From assembly GCA_022867105.1 (NCBI GenBank), contig JALHVH010000163.1, positions 1-8,649 of the forward strand: DNA of 8,649 bases, read 5' to 3'. Made by a program: the position numbers and the translations under genes. The notes beneath the pieces were generated by a model, which saw nothing but the letters and a program-made list of their open reading frames with translations, ran no database searches and was not told the DNA's origin. This document shows, in pieces, positions 1 to 6,960 of the stretch. Origin of the DNA: Candidatus Aminicenantota bacterium. Lineage in GTDB: Bacteria; Acidobacteriota; Aminicenantia; Aminicenantales; Saccharicenantaceae. Numbering within the stretch: position 1 is the stretch's first letter; each line of letters begins with the position of its first letter.

Positions 1-915
1 GAGGATCTCGGTGGGCTTGTCGATATAGGAGGCCCTGGCGTGATTCGGGTCCTCTTCGGCCCACTCGAGGGAAGCTTTCTCGCCGTAGATCCGGACCCGA
101 AAGCCGTTATCGTGGCCGACCGCGATCTGCGAGCTCCAATAAAGCCCCTTGGCGCCGCCCTTGTAGTTGATCATGTTGGAGGCGTTGTCGTCGAGGACCC
201 GGCCCTCGCCGATCCTGTCGAGCCGGGCGCAGAGGGATTCGATCTCGAGCCCGGTCAGGTGCGCGACCATGTGCTCGATGTGTGAGCCGATGTCCCCGAC
301 GCAGTTCGACGCGCCGGCCCGGGCCGGGTCGGTCCGCCAGGCGGCCTGCTTCTGGCCCGTCTTCTCAAGGGGCGTCGCCAGCCAGTCCTGCGGGTATTCG
401 GCGCTGACGAAGCGGATCCTTCCCAGCTCGCCGCGAGCTATCATTTCCCGCATGTGCTTGATCATGGGAAAAGCCGAATACGCGTAGGCAACGCAGAACA
501 TGAGGTCCTTCCGAGCGGCCAGGCGGGCGAGCGCTTCGGCGTCGCGGCCGGTCGTTGTCAGGGGCTTGTCGCAGACGACGTGAAAACCGTTCTCGAGGGC
601 GAGCTTGGCGATGGAATAATGGGTGTTGTTGGGCGTGACGATCGTGAGGAAGTCCGGCCGGTCCTTCCTTTCGGCCTCGGCCGGGATCATCTCGCCGTAG
701 CTCCTGTAGAGGCGCTCTTTATCGAGCCCCCAGAACTCTCCCGTTTCCAGGGTGTTGGTGTAGGATTGAGAGAAGCAGCCGGCCACGAGTTCGGCTTTGC
801 CGTCCATGGCGATGGCCTTGCGATGGACGTCGCCGATGAAGGCGCCCTTACCCCCGCCCACCATGCCGTACTTCAAACGGGCGACCTTCGACAGGGTTTC
901 CTGCCCTTCGATCAT
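1..915 (-). CDS. Gfo/Idh/MocA family NAD(P)-dependent oxidoreductase, cytoplasmic, C-terminus beyond window
   Basis: Partial gene: 305 codons are open from the ATG at 915 to the left edge with no stop. The start is supported by AAGGAG (923-928) seven bases upstream. The N-terminus has no signal peptide, so the protein should be cytoplasmic. A Rossmann glycine motif GGGKGAFIG lies at residues 20-28, followed by DVHR. The family lysine sits in DKP (Lys117; most members have EKP). GDIGSH at 207-212 supplies an Asp208/His212 pair spaced like the Asp-x3-His pair of inositol dehydrogenases. These residues are known in the family to bind NAD(P) and relay protons during oxidation or reduction of a sugar or polyol carbon. 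The substrate is unknown. It is transcribed away from the histidine kinase and seems to have its own promoter. It belongs to a different subfamily from the two Tat-exported paralogues on the right. Family assignment is firm; specific function is not. Confidence 0.92.
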   Translation of the reverse strand, partial: MIEGQETLSKVARLKYGMVGGGKGAFIGDVHRKAIAMDGKAELVAGCFSQSYTNTLETGEFWGLDKERLYRSYGEMIPAEAERKDRPDFLTIVTPNNTHYSIAKLALENGFHVVCDKPLTTTGRDAEALARLAARKDLMFCVAYAYSAFPMIKHMREMIARGELGRIRFVSAEYPQDWLATPLEKTGQKQAAWRTDPARAGASNCVGDIGSHIEHMVAHLTGLEIESLCARLDRIGEGRVLDDNASNMINYKGGAKGLYWSSQIAVGHDNGFRVRIYGEKASLEWAEEDPNHARASYIDKPTEIL

Positions 916-922
916 CGCGGAT

Positions 923-928
923 CTCCTT
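923..928 (-). promoter_or_regulatory. Shine-Dalgarno of the left oxidoreductase
   Basis: AAGGAG read on the minus strand, seven bases before the ATG at 915. It fixes the start of this partial gene, which has another in-frame ATG (codon 18) just before the glycine motif. Confidence 0.75.
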
Positions 929-981
929 CCCTGGGCCGGACGGCTCTTCGGTGGAGCCCCCCGGCCATCGTAACAGGCTAT

Positions 982-1010
982 ATCATAATCAAGAAAGAGG
1001 AATTATTCAA
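982..1010 (-). promoter_or_regulatory. Sigma70-like promoter of the left oxidoreductase
   Basis: On the minus strand there is a -35 hexamer TTGAAT (1005-1010), a 17-base spacer and a -10 hexamer TATGAT (982-987). These match the sigma70 consensus at 4/6 and 5/6 with optimal spacing. Transcription would start near 975, giving a leader of about 60 nt with the AAGGAG site close to the ATG. The local sequence is AT-rich against a GC-rich background. A perfect inverted repeat (1006-1026) overlaps the -35 box. Prediction only. Confidence 0.55.
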
Positions 1011-1026
1011 AGAGGTTCTCTTTGAA
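1006..1026. repeat. Perfect 9-bp inverted repeat, operator-like
   Basis: TTCAAAGAG (1006-1014), spacer GTT, then CTCTTTGAA (1018-1026): all 9 base pairs match. It covers most of the -35 box of the promoter at 982-1010, so a dimeric regulator bound here would block RNA polymerase. It also lies inside the open frame of the DUF1579 remnant, so it could be a chance product of that coding sequence. Confidence 0.5.
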
Positions 1027-1308
1027 GGCCTCCAGATCGTCGGCTATGACAACCTGCAGCAGAAGTACATCACCCTCTGGATCGATAGCACCAGCACGGC
1101 GTTCTTCCAGACGACAGGGACCAGGGACGCCGCCAAGAACACGATCACCGAAATAGGTGTCTGGCCGGATCCGATGGGCGGAACATCCAAGGTCCGTGCG
1201 GTCACGCGTTGGGTCGGCCCGGACGAATTCGTTTATGAAATGTACATGGCCGCGGGCGACGGCAAGGAATTCAAGAGCATGGAGAACCGCTGCGTCAGGA
1301 CGAAATAA
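1009..1308 (+). pseudogene. DUF1579 family protein, C-terminal remnant without start codon
   Basis: The plus-strand frame ending at the TAA 1306-1308 reads through FEGLQIVGYDNLQQKY, LWIDSTST, DPMGG, VRAVTRW, EFVYEMY and DGKEFKSMENRCVR. This is the run of motifs in the C-terminal half of DUF1579 proteins (about 160-200 residues; function unknown, often secreted). Only about 95 residues of that fold are present. In this frame there is no ATG, GTG or TTG between about 916 and the ATG inside DPMGG, so no start codon can yield the domain. The upstream DNA is the leader and promoter of the divergent oxidoreductase. I read it as a 5'-truncated, decaying gene. The frame remains open further left across the oxidoreductase, but that stretch is antisense to a real gene. 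The breakpoint near 1009 is inferred from where homology-like sequence begins. Confidence 0.7.
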
Positions 1309-1487
1309 GCGACGAATACGGGGATCATGTCCGGAGCTTCCCTTCGAGGATCGATTGGGGTTCAAGGCGTCCTTCAAAATAGTATAAGACGGCCCCGGTT
1401 ATCAAGTGTCTTTGGACCGTGTCCGCCTCTCGCGCGATCTTACGGCTTGCGGTCGGGTCGCGAAGGTCTTATATTAAGGATAGAAAA
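1309..1487. other. Intergenic region upstream of the histidine kinase
   Basis: No gene, RNA or strong repeat is visible. One promoter-like pair is TTGCGG (1447-1452), 17 bases, TATATT (1470-1475) on the plus strand. Transcription from it would begin near 1482, downstream of the AAGGA site (1476-1480), so it fits a GTG start at 1488 poorly. An AT-rich patch near 1376-1389 could hold another -10 element but has no convincing -35. The kinase promoter is therefore unresolved. Confidence 0.35.
1476..1480 (+). promoter_or_regulatory. Shine-Dalgarno supporting GTG start of the kinase
   Basis: AAGGA is seven bases before the GTG at 1488 but sixteen before the ATG at 1497. This favours the GTG start unless transcription begins downstream of it. 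Confidence 0.45.
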
Positions 1488-3542
1488 GTGTCTTTTATGG
1501 AACCCATAAAGCGCCCGAAGTCGGATATTCGCGTCCCGATCGTCATCTTCGTCGTCCTGGTCCTTTTCGTCGCCGCGGGGGGATGGCTGTATTTCAGCAA
1601 AGGGCAGACCCATGTCAAGAAGGCCGCCGCTCTCGAGTTAGAGGCCGTCGCCGACCTGAAAGTGGGCCAGATCGTCAACTGGCGCCGAAACCTCCTCAGC
1701 GACGCCCTCGTCATCTCTCATAATCCGTTCAACGATATCCGCATCATTCCGTATCTGGAAAAGGGGACTTCGGCCGACGGCGCACCGGAAGACATCCGCG
1801 CCTGGATGAGGTCCCTGATCAAAGACTATGAATACATGGATGCCGTCCTGATGGACGATCAAGCCGGGATCCGCTTTTCCGTGGGCGCTTCTCCTTCTCA
1901 GATCGACGCCTCTGTCCGGGCCGTGGTTGAAGAGGTTTGCCGGACCGGGATGCCCTTCTTTTCGGATTTTCACAAGATCGCAGCCATCGAGAAGGTCCAT
2001 CTCGACCTTTATGCACCCCTGGTCAGCTCGCGATCCTCTAGCGGGAAGCCCCGCTGCGCGGGCGTCTTTCTCTTCCGGATCGACCCCAACTCCTTCCTGT
2101 ATCCGGCCATCCAAACCTGGCCCGTTCCCAGCCGGTCCGCGGAGACGCTCCTCATCCGCCGCGAAGGGGACTCTGTTCTCTTCTTGAACGAGCTCCGCCA
2201 CCGCAAGGGAACGGCCATGGTCTTCAAGTTGCCGATTAGCGACCAGGATCTGCCTGCCGCCCTGGCGGTCCAGGGCCGGGAGGGCACCGTCGAAGGCAGG
2301 GACTACCGGGGGGTCCCGGTGCTGGCCGTAATCCGGAAGGTCCCCGATTCGCCCTGGTTTATGATCACCAAAAAGGACACCTCGGAGATCCTCGTCCCGA
2401 TGCGGATCCGGATGGTCGTCACCGCGATCTTCCTCGCGGGTCTATGTATTGGCGTCGGACTGGCCCTGCTGCTCTGGGCAAAAGGAAGAGACGCCCACTT
2501 CTATCGCCGCCAATACGAGGCCGAGCACGATCGCCTGGCGCTCATCCGGCACTTCGAATACCTCCACAAATACGCCAACGATATCATCCTGCTGGCCGAC
2601 CGCAATCATAGGATCATCGAGGCCAACGAACGGGCTTGCGCGGCTTACGGTTATGCCCGGGAAGAGCTCCTCGGGAAATTCATCCCGGACTTCAGGTCTC
2701 CCCAGGTCCGACCGGACTTCGAACCGACGATTCGAGAGGCCGAACGGAGGGGCGGGCTGATCTTCGAGACCCTTCACCAGCGCAAGGACGGAAAGACGTT
2801 CCCCGTAGAGATCAGCATGCGCATCTTCGAAATCGAGGGCAAGAAGTATCATCAGGCGATCATCCGCGACATTACCGAACGCAAGAAGGCGGAGGAACAA
2901 AACAAGGAGGCCCTGCGGGAAAAAGATGTCCTCTTGCGGGAGATCCATCACCGCGTCAAGAACAACATGCAGATCATTTCCAGCCTTCTCAGCCTCCAGG
3001 CCCAGAGTCTGCCGGACCCGGAGGTCAAGGCCATCTTCCGGGAAAGTCAGGACCGCATCAGGACCATGGCCCTCGTCCATGAGAAGCTGTATCAGACGAA
3101 TGATCTCTCCCGCATCGATTTCGCCGAGTATATCAGGAGCCTGGCCGCCTATCTCTTCCGGACCTATCAGGACGAGGCCGGACGCGTTCAATTGAAGACG
3201 GACATGGACAAGACGTTCCTCGACATCAACACGTCCATCCCCTGCGGATTGATCGTCAACGAGCTCGTCTCGAACGCCCTGAAACACGCCTTCCCGGATG
3301 GAAAAAAGGGCGAGATCACGATCGAGCTGCGCGAGAGCGAAGGAGGGACCCTTCGGCTAACCGTCCGGGACAACGGCATCGGCTTCCCCGAAGGGGTCGA
3401 CCTCCGGGCGACAGATACCCTGGGACTCCAGATCGTCGGGCTCCTCGTCGATCAGATCGACGGGAAGATCGACGTCAAAAGGGACCGCGGCGCGGCCTTT
3501 ACCGTGACCTTCAAGCCGCTGAGCTACAAGCCGCGACTCTGA
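1488..3542 (+). CDS. Membrane sensor histidine kinase (Cache-like sensor, PAS, HisKA_2, HATPase_c)
   Basis: A 684-residue kinase expected to sense a signal outside the membrane and autophosphorylate. TM1 spans about residues 16-36. An extracytoplasmic region of about 265 residues follows; its distal part (YRGVPVLA near 273, then DSPWF) resembles double-Cache sensors of other PAS kinases. TM2 is at about 309-331. A PAS domain lies at about 356-465, ending in the IRDITERKKAEE linker. HisKA_2 follows, with EIHHRVKNN and phosphoacceptor His488. HATPase_c has the N-box NELVSNALKH (591-600), the G1 box DNGIGFP (from Asp628) and a later TLGLQIVG. All catalytic motifs are intact. Start: GTG 1488 lies 7 bases after AAGGA (1476-1480); ATG 1497 is the alternative, and GTG 1419 lacks a ribosome site. 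No response regulator is adjacent, so the partner is unknown. It converges on the HEAT-repeat gene, 24 bp between stops. Confidence 0.93.
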   Translation: MSFMEPIKRPKSDIRVPIVIFVVLVLFVAAGGWLYFSKGQTHVKKAAALELEAVADLKVGQIVNWRRNLLSDALVISHNPFNDIRIIPYLEKGTSADGAPEDIRAWMRSLIKDYEYMDAVLMDDQAGIRFSVGASPSQIDASVRAVVEEVCRTGMPFFSDFHKIAAIEKVHLDLYAPLVSSRSSSGKPRCAGVFLFRIDPNSFLYPAIQTWPVPSRSAETLLIRREGDSVLFLNELRHRKGTAMVFKLPISDQDLPAALAVQGREGTVEGRDYRGVPVLAVIRKVPDSPWFMITKKDTSEILVPMRIRMVVTAIFLAGLCIGVGLALLLWAKGRDAHFYRRQYEAEHDRLALIRHFEYLHKYANDIILLADRNHRIIEANERACAAYGYAREELLGKFIPDFRSPQVRPDFEPTIREAERRGGLIFETLHQRKDGKTFPVEISMRIFEIEGKKYHQAIIRDITERKKAEEQNKEALREKDVLLREIHHRVKNNMQIISSLLSLQAQSLPDPEVKAIFRESQDRIRTMALVHEKLYQTNDLSRIDFAEYIRSLAAYLFRTYQDEAGRVQLKTDMDKTFLDINTSIPCGLIVNELVSNALKHAFPDGKKGEITIELRESEGGTLRLTVRDNGIGFPEGVDLRATDTLGLQIVGLLVDQIDGKIDVKRDRGAAFTVTFKPLSYKPRL

Positions 3543-3553
3543 GGCTGCGCCTC
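3541..3553. terminator. Small hairpin at the convergent gene junction
   Basis: GAGGC-TGC-GCCTC forms a perfect 5-bp stem that starts inside the kinase stop codon (TGA 3540-3542) and lies in the 24-bp gap before the convergent HEAT-repeat stop. There is no following T-run on either strand, so it is at best a weak or Rho-assisted terminator. Confidence 0.2.
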
Positions 3554-3566
3554 GTCGGCCGGACCT

Positions 3567-5582
3567 CTAGTCTCTCTCGAGCTGCTCCTTGATTTGGTCC
3601 ACCGCGGCCCGAGCTTCTTCTTGGACTTCAGAATCGAGCAGGGATTCGGCCAGTTCGAGAGCGGCCGGGCAAGCGAAAGCCGGCAGGGCGCCGACGACGA
3701 GCCGCTTCTCTTCCGGCCTCGACGCGAGAGCGAGCGCCTGCTTGAGCGATGCGACCGCGCCATCCGGAGAACGGTACCGTTCGAGTCCGATCATCCGGAC
3801 GAAGGCCTGCAGGGCCAGGACCCGGTGGACCAAATTCGGCGATTGACCGGCGACCCGGAGCGCGTCATCCCTCGCCGTGATCGTCGGCCACTCGGCGATC
3901 GCCCTGACGGCGGCATCCGCGACCACGGGATCGGGATCGGCCAGGGCCGGACGGACAAGCCGGAGGGACCTGTCTTCGCCGAGTTTTCCGAGAACCCTCA
4001 ATAAGGAAGCTTTCTTCTTCGAGTCTGTCTCGGAGGAGAAGAAGGATCCCACGGCGTCGGCCCCGCCTCCCGGCCGGCTGATCGTCCGGGCGACCGCCGC
4101 GGCGGCGTCTTGAAGCTCTTCCATTTCGGATTCATCGCCCCCTTCAAGCATGAGGAGGAGCAAGGGATGCAGGTCTTCGGGGCCGGCAAGTCGTTTGAGC
4201 GCCCGGACGGCCTGGACCCGGACCGTGGGCACCGCGGAACGGGCCAGGTCCATCAGGAGCTTTTTGCTCCTATCGATCCGGCGTTCTCCAGCCGCCCGGA
4301 TGAGTTCGTTCCGGACGTCGTCGTCCGCGGTCCGCTCCAATCCGTTGAGGACTGCGGCATCGACGTCTTCTCCTCTGACGCGCCACAGGCTTTCCCGCGC
4401 CGCCGTCTGCTCCGGGCCGGCGGCCCGTGCCGAGCGTTGAGCGAGCAGGTTCACGCAAGCTCCGTCACCCGCCTCGCCGATGGCCCTGAGGGCCTCCGTC
4501 CTGACCGCCGCATTCGAACTGTCCGCGGCCTTCATCAAGGCCGGGAGCACCGCTTCTTTCGGGTAGGACGCCAGGACGGCGATAAGCTGAACCTGGCCGT
4601 CCTCGGGGAGCTTCCCCAGAAGCGTGCACACCGGGGCGATCCCGGAGGCATCGAAGGTCTTGGGGATCATGGCAATCGCAGGCTGCAGCATCTCGGACGG
4701 CTTGCCGGAGAGGATGCCGAAGACGATCTTCGGAACCTCAGGTCCCGCGGCGGCGATCTTTCCCTTCATGGCCGCGCGGCGCGTCGTGACGGAGAGCTTC
4801 GACGCCAGAATCCCATCGTAAGCCGCCGTCGCTCCGGCGAGATCGCTCTGCGCCATAAGCCCTTCCGAGCAGGCCAGGAGTCCCGAAGCCGCCCATTCCC
4901 TCGTCTCTCCCGAGGTCCTGGCAAGGGCCCCGGAGAGGGCGCGCGCGGCTTCCCCGCCGCCGATCCTCCCCAAGGCTTCCGCCGCAGCAGCAGCCTCTGT
5001 TTTGTCCGCGGCGTAAAGCATCTTTTCCAGCGGATCGACGGCCCCGGCGCATTTCCTGCCGGCGAGCGAAGATATAACGCCGAGCCTCGGACCTCCGCTC
5101 ACGACGCTCAACGCTTTAAGGAGAACCTCATCGGCCCCGTCTCCCGGGATCCTCTCCAGCGCGTAGCGGGCGATGTCGGAGGTCCCGGCCGCGGCGAGCA
5201 TCTTTGCCAGAACAGGGACGGCCTTCTCCGTCCCCACGAGCCTGAGTTCACGGCAGACGGCCGCTTTCCCGGGAAGTGCGGCCTCGCTTTCAAGGAAAGA
5301 CAGGAACGCGTCTTCGCACGCGGCCCTTTTCGTTCCGTCGTCTTTGTTGGCGCGGACGTAAGCCCTGAGCGCATAGAGCACGGCATCATCCTTGCCGTCG
5401 TCGAAGGACGCGAGCTCCGCGAGGATCGACGTGAGGGAAGTCTCCCCCTCTTGAGGGAACGTCCGTGTTCCGGACGCTGTTCCCGCTGCCGCGACGGGCC
5501 GAACGAAAAGCCCGAGGAGAAGGAAAAGCGCCCCGAGCGCCTTCGAACGCTTTATGGAAACCGTTTTGGCTTTTGTCATCAT
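3567..5582 (-). CDS. Secreted HEAT-repeat protein
   Basis: A 671-residue protein beginning with a Sec-type signal peptide: a basic n-region (KAKTVSIKRSK), hydrophobic core LGALFLLLGLFV, and probable cleavage after VAAA near residue 33. The rest is nearly all paired amphipathic helices of HEAT / PBS-lyase type, for example AVPVLAKML, AAAAAEALGRIGG, AVRTEALRAIGEAG, TVRVQAVRALKRL and VVADAAVRAIAEW. No catalytic motif was seen, so it is probably an envelope scaffold or interaction protein. The tail (YRSPDGAVASLKQAL, then RPEEKRLVVGALP) resembles the C-terminal parts of HEAT proteins I associate with carbohydrate loci of Planctomycetota and Acidobacteriota. It is the last gene of the cluster, 18 bp after the upstream stop. 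Of two tandem ATGs, 5582 is chosen because AGAGGA (5591-5596) is 8 bases upstream. Cofunction with the oxidoreductases is inferred from position. Confidence 0.9.
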   Translation of the reverse strand: MMTKAKTVSIKRSKALGALFLLLGLFVRPVAAAGTASGTRTFPQEGETSLTSILAELASFDDGKDDAVLYALRAYVRANKDDGTKRAACEDAFLSFLESEAALPGKAAVCRELRLVGTEKAVPVLAKMLAAAGTSDIARYALERIPGDGADEVLLKALSVVSGGPRLGVISSLAGRKCAGAVDPLEKMLYAADKTEAAAAAEALGRIGGGEAARALSGALARTSGETREWAASGLLACSEGLMAQSDLAGATAAYDGILASKLSVTTRRAAMKGKIAAAGPEVPKIVFGILSGKPSEMLQPAIAMIPKTFDASGIAPVCTLLGKLPEDGQVQLIAVLASYPKEAVLPALMKAADSSNAAVRTEALRAIGEAGDGACVNLLAQRSARAAGPEQTAARESLWRVRGEDVDAAVLNGLERTADDDVRNELIRAAGERRIDRSKKLLMDLARSAVPTVRVQAVRALKRLAGPEDLHPLLLLMLEGGDESEMEELQDAAAAVARTISRPGGGADAVGSFFSSETDSKKKASLLRVLGKLGEDRSLRLVRPALADPDPVVADAAVRAIAEWPTITARDDALRVAGQSPNLVHRVLALQAFVRMIGLERYRSPDGAVASLKQALALASRPEEKRLVVGALPAFACPAALELAESLLDSEVQEEARAAVDQIKEQLERD

Positions 5583-5600
5583 CCCCTTTTTCCTCTCATC

Positions 5601-6926
5601 CTACAGAGGGAGCTGCCAGGGTTCCCGATAGGCATGGGCCAGGAGCCGTTCGGCCTCCGGGTCACCGATGATGGTCTCGGTCGTGGGGTCCCAACGGACC
5701 TTCCTTCCAACCTCCATGGCAATGACCCCGAGGTGGCCGACGCTCGCCGAACGGTGGGCCGTCTCGCAGGGCGCGACGGTCAAAGCCCGGCTCCGGACAC
5801 AGTCGATGAAGTTCTGGAAATGGTCGCGGCTCTTGATGAGGCGCACCTCTTCCGGGCCGATCTCCTCGTTCTTTAGGGCCGAGGGCTCCGTCTGATAATC
5901 TTCCCGGTCGACCCAGATCCAGCCGCGGTCTCCGATCCACTTGGTGCCGCTCCAGATCTCCGGGTAGCCGCCCGCGATGACGACCGGCGTTCCTTCGGCA
6001 TATTTGGCCGTGACGAAGTAGCGCGTGGGGCTGTTGTAGATACCGCTTCTTGGGAACTCGCCGACGCCCTCGATCTCGACCGGTCCGGTCCCGTCGAAGC
6101 CGAGGCCCCAATGGGCGATGTCCACGTGGTGACCCACCCAGTCCATGAGCTGACCGCCGCCGAAGTCCATGTTCCAGCGCCAGTTCATGTGGACACGCGC
6201 CTTGCAGTAGGGAACCCATGGCGCGGGACCGACCCAACGGTCGTAATCCAGCTCCGGCGGCGGAGGGACGAGGGCTTCCTCGCCGAACGTGCCCGCGAAG
6301 TCATAATGGCCTTCGGGAAGGCCCACCTCGACCCGGACGACCTTGCCGATCCGGCCGTTCCTGACGAGCTCGGCGGCCCGGTGGAAGTTCTCGACAGAGC
6401 GCTGCCAGGAGCCGGTCTGCCAGACGCGGCCGTATCTCTGGACGGCTTCGCAGATAGCACGCCCTTCGAGCAGGCTGTGCGAGAGGGGCTTTTCCCCGTA
6501 GATGTCCACACCCGCCCGGGCGGCGGAGATGGCCAGGATGGCATGCCAATGGTCGGGCACCGCGATCGAGACGGCATCGAGGTCGCGCCGAGCGAACAGC
6601 TCGCGGAAGTCGTGATGGACGGCACAGTCCGTGTTGCCGTATTTCCCGTTGACGATGTCCCTGGCCTCCTGGAGGTGGCCCTTGTCGATGTCGCAGACGG
6701 CCACCCATTGGACCTCGTCCTTTCCCAGGAAGCCCTGCATGTTCGAGGGCCCCTGCATGCCGAATCCGATGCCCGCCATGACGACCCTATCGCTTGCGGC
6801 CGGCCTCCCGGCTTTCCCCAGGGCGGAGGCGCGGACGATCTCCGGAAATCCGACAACCCCCGCGACGGCCGCCGGCACGGTTTTCAGAAAGTCCCTGCGT
6901 TTCATCAATATCTTTTTCCAGCCCAT
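5601..6926 (-). CDS. Tat-exported Gfo/Idh/MocA family oxidoreductase (second gene of cluster)
   Basis: A 441-residue protein with a twin-arginine signal: KRRDFLK at residues 9-15, then an alanine/valine-rich h-region, so it should be exported already folded. The Rossmann glycine motif is GIGFGMQG (52-59). PDHWHA (124-129) and EKP (Lys146) follow. The long insertion with PPPPELDYDRWVGPAPW, leading to FGGGQLMDWVGHH, is typical of the exported planctomycete/acidobacterial subfamily. Asp262 and His266 form the expected catalytic pair. The likely role is oxidation or reduction of a sugar or glycoside in the periplasm with a tightly bound nicotinamide cofactor; the substrate is unknown. GH109 glycosidases share this fold, so an NAD-dependent hydrolase role cannot be excluded. 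ATG 6926 has GGCGGG upstream; ATG 6905 (starting MKRRDFLK) is a credible alternative. It lies 34 bp after the upstream gene and 18 bp before the HEAT-repeat gene. Confidence 0.92.
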   Translation of the reverse strand: MGWKKILMKRRDFLKTVPAAVAGVVGFPEIVRASALGKAGRPAASDRVVMAGIGFGMQGPSNMQGFLGKDEVQWVAVCDIDKGHLQEARDIVNGKYGNTDCAVHHDFRELFARRDLDAVSIAVPDHWHAILAISAARAGVDIYGEKPLSHSLLEGRAICEAVQRYGRVWQTGSWQRSVENFHRAAELVRNGRIGKVVRVEVGLPEGHYDFAGTFGEEALVPPPPELDYDRWVGPAPWVPYCKARVHMNWRWNMDFGGGQLMDWVGHHVDIAHWGLGFDGTGPVEIEGVGEFPRSGIYNSPTRYFVTAKYAEGTPVVIAGGYPEIWSGTKWIGDRGWIWVDREDYQTEPSALKNEEIGPEEVRLIKSRDHFQNFIDCVRSRALTVAPCETAHRSASVGHLGVIAMEVGRKVRWDPTTETIIGDPEAERLLAHAYREPWQLPL

Positions 6927-6960
6927 GCATTCACCCGCCTTTTTCGCGTTCGCCGCTCTC

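Noticed and set aside
454..1308. 284-codon plus-strand frame as one gene
   Set aside because: The first ~155 codons are antisense to the left oxidoreductase and look like a shadow. Only the end (from about 1009) carries real protein signal, which I annotate as a DUF1579 remnant.
1447..1475. TTGCGG-N17-TATATT as the kinase promoter
   Set aside because: Spacing is ideal, but the implied start near 1482 would leave out the only good Shine-Dalgarno. It is kept as a note rather than a feature of its own.
2442..3287. 281-codon minus-strand frame inside the kinase
   Set aside because: It is antisense to the PAS and HisKA_2 domains. The sense frame has complete, ordered motifs, and this one has none.
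4110..5876. 588-codon open frame on the plus strand
   Set aside because: It is antisense to the HEAT-repeat gene and the end of the second oxidoreductase. Its translation is Arg/Gly/Pro-rich with no recognisable domain, as expected from high-GC third-position bias.
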